From: Bacteroidales bacterium UBA6244
Lineage (GTDB): Bacteria; Bacteroidota; Bacteroidia; Bacteroidales; F082
Assembly: GCA_002440885.1 (NCBI GenBank)
Contig: DJVY01000002.1
Span: 66,178 to 130,177 of the forward strand
Length of the DNA stretch: 64,000 nt
Reading direction: 5' to 3'
Each line of letters starts with the position of its first letter. Positions within the stretch are counted from its first letter, which is position 1. The notes below the pieces were generated by a model. That model was not told where the DNA came from. It searched no databases and was given only the letters and a program-made list of their open reading frames with translations. The position numbers and the translations under genes are program-made. This document shows, in pieces, positions 45,182 through 54,257 of the stretch.

Positions 45182-46231
45182 CTACAATACCAAAAGGGCA
45201 TCTCCGTAAGTGAAAAACTTATACTTTTCTTTGATGGCCACATCGTAGATTTCGCGCAAAAACTCATAGCCTGCAAAGGCAGAAACCATCATCATCATTG
45301 GCGACATAGGCAAATGAAAGTTAGTAACCATGGCGTCTGCTGTTCTAAAATCATAGGGTGGATTAATAAATTTGTTGGTCCAGCCACTGTATGGTTTTAT
45401 CTGACCGGTAATACTAACGGCTGTTTCGAGCGCTTTCAAACTGGTAGTTCCCACAGCACAAATTTTATGACGTTGTTCGATGGCGTTGTTGTAGATATCA
45501 GCGTTTTTCTGATCAATAAACATTTCTTCCGAGTCAACTTTGTGCTTTGTCAGGTCTTCTACTTCGATGGTTCTGAAGTTACCCAAGCCGGTATGCAGGG
45601 TAATTTCGGCAAAGTTAATACCCTTTATTTCCATGCGTTTCATCAGCTCGCGCGAGAAGTGCAGTCCGGCAGTTGGGGCAGCAATAGCTCCTTCGTGGCG
45701 GGCATAGATGGTTTGGTAACGTTCTTCATCGGTTGCCTCAACCGGACGTTTATGAATTTTTGGCAAGGGAGTTTGACCCAGCATCTGGATGGTATTCTTA
45801 AACTCTTCGTAGCTGCCATCAAACAGAAAACGCAGGGTACGACCACGTGAAGTGGTGTTATCAATTACTTCCGCAACAAGTTCTTCATTGTCACCAAAAT
45901 AAAGTTTGTTACCAATACGAATCTTACGGGCGGGATCAACCAAAACATCCCATAAGCGGCTTTCTCTGTTTAACTCACGTAGCAAAAAGACTTCAATTTT
46001 TGCTCCAGTTTTTTCCTTTTCACCATACAATCTGGCCGGAAAAACACGTGTGTTGTTAAGAACAAATACGTCACCCTCAGAAAAATAATTTAATATGTCT
46101 TTAAACGTATGGTGCTCAATAGAGCCAGTCTTTCTGTTTACAACCAACATTCTGGATTCATCCCGGTTTTTTGGAGGATGGTCAGCAATTAATTCGCGAG
46201 GTAAATCAAACTTAAATTGGGATAGTTTCAT
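45182..46231 (-). CDS. queA: S-adenosylmethionine:tRNA ribosyltransferase-isomerase
   Basis: Transfers and isomerises the ribosyl part of SAM onto preQ1 in tRNA, giving epoxyqueuosine at position 34. The N-terminus [45 protein letters not shown], and the C-terminal [29 protein letters not shown] and YGDALLVL blocks are all characteristic. 349 residues is full length. A well-formed promoter (46284-46314) and a strong terminator (45136-45164) make it a single-gene transcript. Confidence 0.96.
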   Translation of the reverse strand: MKLSQFKFDLPRELIADHPPKNRDESRMLVVNRKTGSIEHHTFKDILNYFSEGDVFVLNNTRVFPARLYGEKEKTGAKIEVFLLRELNRESRLWDVLVDPARKIRIGNKLYFGDNEELVAEVIDNTTSRGRTLRFLFDGSYEEFKNTIQMLGQTPLPKIHKRPVEATDEERYQTIYARHEGAIAAPTAGLHFSRELMKRMEIKGINFAEITLHTGLGNFRTIEVEDLTKHKVDSEEMFIDQKNADIYNNAIEQRHKICAVGTTSLKALETAVSITGQIKPYSGWTNKFINPPYDFRTADAMVTNFHLPMSPMMMMVSAFAGYEFLREIYDVAIKEKYKFFTYGDALLVL

Positions 46232-46283
46232 GATGATTATTTAAAATGTTTTTGTATATTCAACCCAATGCTGAAAAAGTTTG

Positions 46284-46314
46284 CAAAGATACAACTTTTA
46301 TACCTCTTTGTCAA
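46284..46314 (-). promoter_or_regulatory. Promoter of queA, -33 and -7
   Basis: Minus strand TATCTTTG at 46291-46284 (exact TAnnTTTG), with TTG at 46314-46312, 20 bases upstream. The ATG lies 52 bases downstream. The rest of the gap to 46439 shows no recognisable element. Confidence 0.6.
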
Positions 46315-46439
46315 GTAAAACAGTGGTAAAAACCTATTTATCAGTTAAATAGTGAGCGTTTTTTTAACTTTATTAAGAATTATTCAAAGTTTTAAGGGGA
46401 ATTCCGGCTTTCAACCGAAATATCTCAGGCAACAAGGTC

Positions 46440-47438
46440 TCATTTTCGTTGATGAAAAAACCGCCAGCCAAGCGTTGCAATTGAACTGAAGAACAGTATC
46501 AGCACAAACCAACCCGCCAAACTTAAGCCCGATTGTGTTTTGTAAAGCCATGTGGCCAAATTTCCGATAAGCAGCCATTGAAAAACATAAATCACCGTTA
46601 CATTTTTCCCTAGCCATTGAACGTAGCGTAGCACTGCATGATCGTAATTTGTGGCAACATAATCGCATACAACCAGCCATAAAATCATAAACATCAACGT
46701 GAAACCATAAAACAGAATTCCATGATGATAATACACTGGCAGATCGGTTGAGATTTGAAAACCAAAATTTATGGTCGCAATAAGTAAAACTACCACGCCT
46801 CCAATAACGAATCGGCTCCAGAACTTGTAAAATAACAGAATCTGTTCTTGCCACAAGTTAAACAGATATCCGGTTAAAACGTAAGCCATCCAGGGAATTA
46901 CGGGAAAATACGACCACCAGCTGTTTGAATAAAAGTAAGCCAAAAAATAAGCTGCCTGACCTTCCAATACGGGAGGTTTAAAAAACTCAGGAACAGCTAT
47001 CAGAACAAAAATCAAGGCAAGAAAAATATACTTGTTCTTTCCGTAAAAATGTACCACCAGTGCAACAACTATCACCGACAATCCGGCAAGGAAGAGTATG
47101 TCGACACCAAACAGGTACTCCCAGGGGGTCACGTTGATTTTTCCGGTAAAAATATGTACTAACAAGTTCATGTTGAGGCCGACATTTAGCAAAAACCCCC
47201 AAACAAGAAGTTTCATACCGCGGTACAAATTCTCTTTCAATTTTTTGTTGCCGTAGGCCAAAAAATAACCCATCACAGCCATAAAAACCGGGGCGGCAGG
47301 TGGTCCTCCCATAAAAAGTGAAGCTTTTCCAAAAAGGCCGGAATACCAATCCGGTATGGCAAAAAGCTCAGTAAGATGAACCTGAACCATAAAAATAACA
47401 GCCAGTCCCTTTAAAATATCGGCGGTTTTATTCCGCAT
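46440..47438 (-). CDS. Multi-spanning acyltransferase-like membrane protein (DUF1624/acyltransferase 3 type)
   Basis: 332 residues, about nine to ten hydrophobic helices. The N-terminus RNKTADILKGLAVIFMVQVHLTELF carries the R...D..KG......H pattern shared by DUF1624 (heparan-glucosaminide acetyltransferase-like) and acyltransferase 3 proteins, in which the His is the presumed catalytic residue. The remaining helices fit either family. Such proteins O- or N-acylate surface glycans or lipids using a cytosolic acyl donor. No linked glycan genes are adjacent, so the substrate is open. Confidence 0.65.
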   Translation of the reverse strand: MRNKTADILKGLAVIFMVQVHLTELFAIPDWYSGLFGKASLFMGGPPAAPVFMAVMGYFLAYGNKKLKENLYRGMKLLVWGFLLNVGLNMNLLVHIFTGKINVTPWEYLFGVDILFLAGLSVIVVALVVHFYGKNKYIFLALIFVLIAVPEFFKPPVLEGQAAYFLAYFYSNSWWSYFPVIPWMAYVLTGYLFNLWQEQILLFYKFWSRFVIGGVVVLLIATINFGFQISTDLPVYYHHGILFYGFTLMFMILWLVVCDYVATNYDHAVLRYVQWLGKNVTVIYVFQWLLIGNLATWLYKTQSGLSLAGWFVLILFFSSIATLGWRFFHQRK

Positions 47439-47559
47439 AATTTTCTTTATTCAATTCAATACCTGGTATATCATAAAACAAGAGTTCAGCCCTCACGACT
47501 GAACTCTTCAAAAATACGATAAATCTGTATGGATAAAACCATGCAGGACAAGTACAATA

Positions 47560-50500
47560 CTATTTTTTTCTGGTGAACCAATATACTTTAGCTGAATAAA
47601 GCAGCTGATACATTGCCGGCACAATGACCAAGGTTAAAAAGGTGGCAAAGGTCAGCCCAAAGATTACAGTCCAGCTCATGGGAGCCCAAAAAGCAGCATT
47701 GTCGCCACCAAAATAGATGTTTGGATTAAAGGTGTTGAAAAAAGAAATGAAATCAATATTCAAACCCACGGCCAGTGGCATCAGTCCTAAAACGGTGGTT
47801 ATAGCCGTCAGCAGCACGGGGCGCAGTCTAGTTTTTCCAGCTTCAACAATACAATCCTTAGCCTCCGACATGGGCAAATTATCCTCAGGAGCAATTCCCA
47901 GTGTTTCTTTTCGGCGCAACTTCACCAAACCGATGTAGTCGATAAGCACAATGGCGTTGTTTACAACCACTCCGGCTAGCGACACGATCCCAATTCCTGT
48001 CATAATTACCACAAAGTCCATGTGGAAAGTTGCCAATCCGCCGAAAACACCAATCGTGCTTAGCAAAACACTAAACATGATAATGGCAGGTTTAACAATT
48101 GAGTTAAACTGCGAAACCAGGATGATGGTGATAAGCGAAAGGGCGATCAACATGGCCATCGACAAAAACGCCATCGACTCATCCTGTTCCTCCTGCTCCC
48201 CGGTGAACTCATATTTATACCCGGCCGGCATTTCAAAATCGGCCATCATTTTTTTAAGTTCTACATTAATCTCATTGGCGTTGTACCCTTCAACTACGTT
48301 TGAATAAATGGTAATCATCCGGTTGCGGTCTTTTCGGGTAATCGCTCCGTATGTAGAACTATAGTCAAATTCGGCTACTGCCGAAATGGGCACTTGTACA
48401 ATTTTGCCTGACGACTGATTTCGGAAAGTGATTCGCTGGTTAATTAAATCCGCTAAATTGTAACGGTAATCTTCGTCGAGACGCATAACAATTTTATACT
48501 CGTCTTCTCCATCTTTATAATCCGAGATTTCTTTTCCAAACAAAGAGGTGCGCAATGCATCGGCAATTTGTCCGGTAGACAGGCCATATCTGCGTGCTTT
48601 TTCACGGTCGATATTCACAAGTACCTCTGGCTTTCCAACATCCAGATCAATTTTAAGTGCTTCTATTCCAGGAATATTGGCTTCGTTAAACATGGCACGA
48701 AGGGTATCTGTCAAATACAACAACTTATCAAAATCACGGCCACTTATTTCGAGGTTAATTGGCTTCCCGGTTGGCGGTCCTTCGCTTTGCTTTTCGACTG
48801 ATATGGTAACACCAGGATACTTACCTACAAGGTTATCAGTGAGTTCACGCAATATATCTGAAGTACTTTTCCCTCCGCGCTTATCAAAATCAATAAAATT
48901 AATGGTAATCAAACCCCTGTTGGGCATGCCCCCTCGCCCACTAAAACCATCATCTTCACTTACTGCACCTTTTCCGGCCAGGGTAAGCATCGATTCCACC
49001 AACTCGAAGTTGGGTTTTAAAACGGAAATAACTTTTTGCTCCAACATCCGCATGGTAGAGTCGGTAACTTCCACATCGGTACTTATAGGCAATTCAGCCA
49101 CAACATTGATTAAATTTGGATCCGTAGAAGGAAAGAAATCCACTTTTGGATTAGAGCCAAAGTAAAACATCATGGTAAGCACCATCAGGAAAAATGTGCC
49201 GATAACCAGCCCCAGCGGATGCCATTTTGAAATGGCAAAGGTGACAAAGCGAACGTAAAAATTCTCAAGCCAAACCAGGAAAACATTTTGAAACCAGATG
49301 GCCAACCGCGACAAGAAGAGCAGGTTTAGTAATCCAATGAAAGCAAAAATCATAAATAATGTTCCTACCCAATTCACTTGTAAAGCATAAAAAATCAGGC
49401 CTAAACCTACCAAAACAGCCATCAGAATAATAGCACGCTTAACCTTAGGCAGTTGAATGTTTGCTCCCTCGCGATAAAAGTCGGTAAAGAGAACAGGGAT
49501 AATGATTAAGGCCACAAGAAGTGAAGATATCAATACAAAAATAAGTGTAAGTGGCATAAACGACATGAATTCGCCCATGATGCTTTTCCAGAAAAGAAGA
49601 GGAAAGAAAGCGGCCAATGTTGTTGCCGTAGATGAAATAATAGGCATAGCTACTTCACCCGTTCCTTGTCGGGCTGCCTCCATTACCGGATAGCCTTTGT
49701 GCACATATCGATAGATATTCTCAGTTACCACAATCGCATTATCGACCAACATCCCCAAGGCCAGGATAAGCGAAAACAACACAATCATATTAATGCGGTA
49801 ATCAATGACTCCCATGATCATAAACGAAAGGAACATGGACATAGGAATAGCAAGACCTACAAAGAGGGCATTTCGGGTTCCTAAGAACAAGAACAGGATG
49901 AAAACCACAAAAATTACCCCAAGAATAATGCTGTTTTCCAGGTTGCTTAGCTGCATTTTAACCATCTCGCTTTGATCGCTGGTAATTGTAACCACCAGGT
50001 TTTCAGGGATCATGCCATTTTTTTGACCAACATGGAGCACATCCATTACCTGATCGATGGTTGAAAGCAGGTTTTGTCCGCCCTTTTTCACCACCTGTAG
50101 CGAAACCACCGGTTGTCCGCCAAGATAAGCATAACTGTCGCGGTCTTTAAACCCATAACTAACGTTGGCGATGTCTTTTAAATAAACAATGTGACCTTCT
50201 TCACTTTTTACGATAACATCGAGAATTTGTTTTGGATTGGTAAACTCGCCAAGAATACGGACGGAACGTTGAATATCACCCAAACGCACATCACCTCCCG
50301 ACATGCTGATATTTTCGCTGGCTATGGCCGTTTCCACATCGCCATAACTCACTTGCATAGAGGCCATTTTAAAAGGATCAAGGTTAATTTTTACCTCACG
50401 CTCAGTGATTCCGGTAATTACCACCTTCGACACTTCAGAAATCGTTTCAATTTCGTCTTTCAAATCTTCGGCAAAATCTTTCAACTCGCTTATGCTGTAG

Positions 50501-50988
50501 TCGCCCGAAAGGTTGATGTTGATTACCGGAAATTCAGAAAAATCGATGTCGGTAACCATCGGGTCTGTAAGCAGATCGTCGGGCAATTCGCTTTTGGCTT
50601 TATCCACCGCATCTTTTACATCCTGCAAAGCCGTTTTAATGTTTACATCGGTTTGAAATTCCACAAACACATTCGAGGCATCCTGACTCGAAACGGTGGT
50701 CATCTTTTTAATTCCCTTAACCGATTCAATTTCTTTTTCCAGCGGACGGGTGAGCAAATTCTCAATATCCACCGGAGGATTTCCAGGATAAAGCGTCTGC
50801 ACCATAATGGTTGGAATATTGATGTCAGGGAAAAGTTCTTTTGGCATAGAGACATAGGAGAAAACACCAAAAAGAACCGCCAACCCCATGATAAGGTAGG
50901 CCGTGTTTTTATTGTTTAATGCCCAGGTAGAAAGCCAGAAATTTCTATCGTTGGCACTTTTATGCGGATCGTTTAATTCCTGATTCAT
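47560..50988 (-). CDS. RND efflux pump, inner-membrane transporter (AcrB/HAE1 type)
   Basis: 1142 residues, twelve membrane helices in two halves, each with a large periplasmic domain. Recognisable blocks: MPKELFPDINIPTIMVQTLYPG and PVDIENLLTRPLEKEIESVKG near the N-terminus, GLAIPMSMFLSFMIMG and GMLVDNAIVVTENI in the first half, and GIGIVSLAGVVVNNAIVLIDYI in the second. The proton-relay pair that is Asp-Asp in E. coli AcrB reads Asp-Asn, a change often seen in Bacteroidota members. It probably exports drugs, bile-like or hydrophobic compounds with the MFP and TolC partners from the same operon. Confidence 0.95.
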   Translation of the reverse strand: MNQELNDPHKSANDRNFWLSTWALNNKNTAYLIMGLAVLFGVFSYVSMPKELFPDINIPTIMVQTLYPGNPPVDIENLLTRPLEKEIESVKGIKKMTTVSSQDASNVFVEFQTDVNIKTALQDVKDAVDKAKSELPDDLLTDPMVTDIDFSEFPVININLSGDYSISELKDFAEDLKDEIETISEVSKVVITGITEREVKINLDPFKMASMQVSYGDVETAIASENISMSGGDVRLGDIQRSVRILGEFTNPKQILDVIVKSEEGHIVYLKDIANVSYGFKDRDSYAYLGGQPVVSLQVVKKGGQNLLSTIDQVMDVLHVGQKNGMIPENLVVTITSDQSEMVKMQLSNLENSIILGVIFVVFILFLFLGTRNALFVGLAIPMSMFLSFMIMGVIDYRINMIVLFSLILALGMLVDNAIVVTENIYRYVHKGYPVMEAARQGTGEVAMPIISSTATTLAAFFPLLFWKSIMGEFMSFMPLTLIFVLISSLLVALIIIPVLFTDFYREGANIQLPKVKRAIILMAVLVGLGLIFYALQVNWVGTLFMIFAFIGLLNLLFLSRLAIWFQNVFLVWLENFYVRFVTFAISKWHPLGLVIGTFFLMVLTMMFYFGSNPKVDFFPSTDPNLINVVAELPISTDVEVTDSTMRMLEQKVISVLKPNFELVESMLTLAGKGAVSEDDGFSGRGGMPNRGLITINFIDFDKRGGKSTSDILRELTDNLVGKYPGVTISVEKQSEGPPTGKPINLEISGRDFDKLLYLTDTLRAMFNEANIPGIEALKIDLDVGKPEVLVNIDREKARRYGLSTGQIADALRTSLFGKEISDYKDGEDEYKIVMRLDEDYRYNLADLINQRITFRNQSSGKIVQVPISAVAEFDYSSTYGAITRKDRNRMITIYSNVVEGYNANEINVELKKMMADFEMPAGYKYEFTGEQEEQDESMAFLSMAMLIALSLITIILVSQFNSIVKPAIIMFSVLLSTIGVFGGLATFHMDFVVIMTGIGIVSLAGVVVNNAIVLIDYIGLVKLRRKETLGIAPEDNLPMSEAKDCIVEAGKTRLRPVLLTAITTVLGLMPLAVGLNIDFISFFNTFNPNIYFGGDNAAFWAPMSWTVIFGLTFATFLTLVIVPAMYQLLYSAKVYWFTRKK

Positions 50989-51009
50989 TGGTTGTGTTTT
51001 AAGATTAAA

Positions 51010-52101
51010 TTAGTTGGCGATAACTTTCAAAACTGCACCATCCGACACGTTGTTGTATCCATTGGTGATGACAACACTGTTCAGGCTTAAACCCTTTAAA
51101 ATTTCAGTTTCATCCTTGAATGACCGTCCGGTTTCAACGTATTGCTTTTGAGCAGTCTTTTCACCATTTTTATCAACAGCGACATACAAATAGCTTCCGT
51201 TCAGGTCTTTTCTTATCAAGATAGAAGGAACAACCAGCGCATCAGCTTTGAAGTAGTCATTAATTTCAATGTTGGCAATCATGTTTGGTTTAAGCTTCCA
51301 ATCGGGGTTGTCCAATTCTATTTCAACAGTAAAAGTTCGGTTTTGTTTGTTGATAACATTACCCGTACGGGAAATTTTACGTTGAAAGGAAACACCGGGT
51401 AACGAAGGGAAACTAACCAAAACCTCATCCCCTTTTTTAATAACTGCCAGGTAGGCTTCCGACACCTGAGCTTTTACTAAGAGCTGCTCGATGTTCACCA
51501 CGTACATAAACCGCATCCCAGGTGAAGCCATTTCGCCTTTTTGCATAAACACCTCTTCAACAACACCATTGATGGGCGATTTAATGAGATGCAAATCATA
51601 CTGAGCTTTTAAAGTGGCCAGGCGGTTTTGTAGTCCTTCAAAATTATTCTTTACTTCGAGATACTGCCGTTCCGACCCGATATTCTGTTCCCACAAAGTC
51701 TTCTGTTTGGCAAAAATCGTTTCGGCAAGTTCGAGTTGCGACTGAACTTCGAGGATATTGCTTTCAATAACATCGGTATTTAACTTGGCCAGCACCTGAT
51801 CCCTTTTTACTTTATCGCCGTCTTTAACGTAGATATCAACGATTAGCCCCGCAACTTCAGCACTTATAAAAGCTTCATCTACTGATTCCAGCTCGCCTGT
51901 AGCAACAAAATAATGTGAAAAAGCGGTGGGTTTCAAAGTAGTAAGGCTAACAGGCACTTTCAGCCCGGAATAGCCTGAGGGAGCGACTTCAGTGGTAACA
52001 CTGTTCAAACCACCATCCCCAGACTCTTTCGTAGCGCTACCGCAAGAAAAAAGGAGCAGACTTATACTTACTAAAATGGAAAATCTTATTACTGTGTTCA
52101 T
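51010..52101 (-). CDS. RND efflux membrane-fusion (adaptor) lipoprotein
   Basis: 363 residues. The signal ends in LLLFSCGSATKE (lipobox), so it is anchored in a membrane by lipid. The order of domains is standard for the HlyD/AcrA adaptor family: beta-barrel and lipoyl halves around a helical hairpin (EVAGLIVDIYVKDGDKVKRDQVLAKLN ... QLELAETIFAKQKTLWEQNIGS..), then KSPINGVVEEVFMQKGEMASPG. It links the RND pump (21 bases downstream) to the TolC-like protein encoded upstream. Part of one operon of four genes. Confidence 0.94.
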   Translation of the reverse strand: MNTVIRFSILVSISLLLFSCGSATKESGDGGLNSVTTEVAPSGYSGLKVPVSLTTLKPTAFSHYFVATGELESVDEAFISAEVAGLIVDIYVKDGDKVKRDQVLAKLNTDVIESNILEVQSQLELAETIFAKQKTLWEQNIGSERQYLEVKNNFEGLQNRLATLKAQYDLHLIKSPINGVVEEVFMQKGEMASPGMRFMYVVNIEQLLVKAQVSEAYLAVIKKGDEVLVSFPSLPGVSFQRKISRTGNVINKQNRTFTVEIELDNPDWKLKPNMIANIEINDYFKADALVVPSILIRKDLNGSYLYVAVDKNGEKTAQKQYVETGRSFKDETEILKGLSLNSVVITNGYNNVSDGAVLKVIAN

Positions 52102-52128
52102 GGTTATAATTATTTGGTGTTGTTAAGC

Positions 52129-52746
52129 TTATGCAATGAATTTGTCGTTGTTTTTTTCTAAAAGTTTTCGTCCTTTTTCACTCACTATTCCGAAGAGGTG
52201 AAACCGGAATATCTCATTAAATATTTTGATGTTGGAAATGTCAGCATCCAGAAAAATATCCGTTGTCATAATACATTCCATTCGCATCAAGGTAAGACGG
52301 GTGATTATTTCTTCATCCAGATCAGAGCGAAACAATCCTTCTGCCTTGCCTTTGATTAAATTATTGCGCACCTGGGTTATAAAACGGGTGCGCTTCAGTT
52401 TGTTGAAATGTTCAAAAAAACGAGGATAATACTTTTTTAAATCGTATATAAAACCCGGTTTGTGGTTTTGAATCATCTCGAGCTGTAAGGAATAATAATG
52501 CAGGAGCTCTTCCAGTGCGTTCATGTTTTTTGGCATGTTGGCAGTTAACACACTGTTGGGTGTATTTGTAAGACATTCCAACACACTCCAAACCAATTGT
52601 TTCTTGTCGGTAAAATGCTCATACAGCGTTTTTTTGGATATCCCCAACTTATGGGCTACATCATCCATGGTAACGCTTTTGATGCCAAACTCCAGGTACA
52701 GTTTTTTTACCTGATCAACAATTTCATTTCTTTTTGTTTCAGTCAT
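52129..52746 (-). CDS. TetR/AcrR-family transcriptional regulator
   Basis: 205 residues. The N-terminal helix-turn-helix reads VTMDDVAHKLGISKKTLYEHFTDKKQLVW, typical TetR. The C-terminal ligand-binding part has no recognisable specificity. It lies one base after the TolC gene and 27 bases before the adaptor, inside the efflux operon, so it likely represses its own operon and is released by a pump substrate. The likely operator region is around the tolC promoter near 54122. Confidence 0.92.
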   Translation of the reverse strand: MTETKRNEIVDQVKKLYLEFGIKSVTMDDVAHKLGISKKTLYEHFTDKKQLVWSVLECLTNTPNSVLTANMPKNMNALEELLHYYSLQLEMIQNHKPGFIYDLKKYYPRFFEHFNKLKRTRFITQVRNNLIKGKAEGLFRSDLDEEIITRLTLMRMECIMTTDIFLDADISNIKIFNEIFRFHLFGIVSEKGRKLLEKNNDKFIA

Positions 52747-52747
52747 T

Positions 52748-54085
52748 TTATTTCTCCGACTTCGTTAGAATTTTTTCGAGTTCTTCACTGGCCTTTAGGA
52801 GGGCTAACGAAGCATTAATGTATTCATTTTCTGTATTCAGAAACTGGTTGTGGGTGTTAAGCAAGTCGAGGCTTGTGGCCATACCCTCCGAATATTTACT
52901 GGTAGTTTTTTGATAGATTTTCTCAGCAGTTTTTCTGCTTTTTTGCTTATTCAAATAAACGTTTAACGCATTCAGGTATTCGCTTTTTGCCGTGGAATAC
53001 TGGAGATTCAGCTGTGAAATGACCTGGTTTTCGAGGACTTCATCCTGTTCATAAGCTATTTGTGCCTGTTTCACCCGTGAATACCGCATACCGCTGGAGA
53101 AAACAGGAATATTCATGGTCACACCAAAAACAGAACTGTTGTACCAAACACCGTTGCTGTTAAAAAAGTCCCACTGATCGCGTTGGGCCTGCGTCTGGTA
53201 GTTTAAAAAGGCTGAAATGGAAGGCATATAGGTTGATTTCTCGAGTTTTACCTGCAAAAAACTCAGTTGTTTCTTCTTGGCAATAGAGCGAAAATCAACA
53301 TTCTGTGCTATTTGAAAAGGATTCGACATGAGCGCCAGGTTGGTTTTCTCTTCAATAATGGTTTCCATGTTATCGGTAAGAATTAATGAATCGGCATAAC
53401 TAATTCCCATGTAAAACTTAAGAACCGCCTGAGTAACTACCAGTCGATTATTAAGGTAATCGAGATTGGCTTCCAGGTCAGCGACAAGCAAATCCAACTG
53501 ATCCACATCGGTTTCATCGGCAAACCCAACAGCGTATACCTGCCGTGTTTCATCAGCAAGTTTACGGGTAATGGTAAGTGTTGAATCGACTATTACCATG
53601 CCATCGAGAACAGATAACACGGCATAATAGGAGTCGGCCACCTTTTGTTTCACTTCAAGTGTGTTTTTAAAGAAATCGATGTCGGTTTTTTCAAGATACT
53701 TTTTGGCAGCTTGTAGTCCAACGATGTACTCTCCGCTAAAAATAAGCTGCGAAACTGAAGCCGCCAGAGCACCATCATATTTGGTTCCAAATTGAAGCTC
53801 CATGGTCTTAGTAGGATCGGTAAAATCGGGGATAATCATCACCGGACGCTGCAAATTATCGTTGTACGACACCGAGGCATTAATCTGCGGCAACCCAATT
53901 GAAGTGCTCTCTTTTACCCGATACTTAGCTGACTCTACATCTTTTTCCGAGTTAATGAGCGTGTAATTGTTTTGCTCTGCAAATTCGATGGCCTCCTTAA
54001 GCGAAAAGGTTCTAATCTGCTGTCCAACAGAGGAGGCGCTTAACAAAACAAAAAATATGATCGTCGATATAATAACTTTATTCAT
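52748..54085 (-). CDS. TolC-family outer-membrane efflux protein
   Basis: 445 residues with signal peptide IISTIIFFVLLSASSVGQQ. Two OEP repeats are visible: FSLKEAIEFAEQNNYTLINSEKDVESAKYRVKES and the later region SRVKQAQIAYEQDEVLENQVISQLNLQYSTAKSEYLNAL with YSEGMATSLDLLNTHNQFLNTENEYINA. This trimeric channel-tunnel completes the RND pump. It is the first gene of the operon tolC-tetR-adaptor-pump, with a TACTTTTG promoter hexad 37 bases upstream. There is one base between its stop and the tetR start. Confidence 0.93.
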   Translation of the reverse strand: MNKVIISTIIFFVLLSASSVGQQIRTFSLKEAIEFAEQNNYTLINSEKDVESAKYRVKESTSIGLPQINASVSYNDNLQRPVMIIPDFTDPTKTMELQFGTKYDGALAASVSQLIFSGEYIVGLQAAKKYLEKTDIDFFKNTLEVKQKVADSYYAVLSVLDGMVIVDSTLTITRKLADETRQVYAVGFADETDVDQLDLLVADLEANLDYLNNRLVVTQAVLKFYMGISYADSLILTDNMETIIEEKTNLALMSNPFQIAQNVDFRSIAKKKQLSFLQVKLEKSTYMPSISAFLNYQTQAQRDQWDFFNSNGVWYNSSVFGVTMNIPVFSSGMRYSRVKQAQIAYEQDEVLENQVISQLNLQYSTAKSEYLNALNVYLNKQKSRKTAEKIYQKTTSKYSEGMATSLDLLNTHNQFLNTENEYINASLALLKASEELEKILTKSEK

Positions 54086-54121
54086 TTGGTATATTTATTG
54101 AATTTCTAATCAAACGGGCGG

Positions 54122-54129
54122 CAAAAGTA
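54122..54129 (-). promoter_or_regulatory. Bacteroidota -7 promoter element of the efflux operon
   Basis: Minus strand TACTTTTG, exact TAnnTTTG. TTTG at 54148-54145 is 15 bases upstream, slightly short of the usual spacing. Likely site of TetR control. Confidence 0.5.
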
Positions 54130-54194
54130 AAAATAAATAAACTTCAAAAACTTTTTATATGTAAATAGTTTATTAAGTTTTTGTTAAAAAAACA

Positions 54195-54229
54195 AAAGCC
54201 GGAGTAGCGTGGTAGGGCTATCCGGCTTT
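54195..54229 (-). terminator. Rho-independent terminator of the S46 peptidase gene
   Basis: AAAGCCGGA (54195-54203) pairs perfectly with TCCGGCTTT (54221-54229); an inner TAGC/GCTA extends the stem with a one-base bulge. On the minus strand it is followed by TTGTTTTTTT. It lies 28 bases after the stop at 54258. Confidence 0.85.
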
Positions 54230-54257
54230 AAAAAGCGTTTTTCCTTTTATACAGCTT

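Noticed and set aside
45128..45850. Long plus-strand frame of 240 codons antisense to queA
   Set aside because: It crosses the queA terminator and the highly conserved queA coding sequence and has no recognisable protein feature.
46232..46439. tRNA or small RNA in the gap upstream of queA
   Set aside because: No cloverleaf or terminator-like structure fits; the only clear element is the queA promoter.
50191..50919. Plus-strand frame of 242 codons antisense to the RND pump
   Set aside because: Composition (His/Asn-rich) and lack of domain mark it as a shadow of the conserved transporter.
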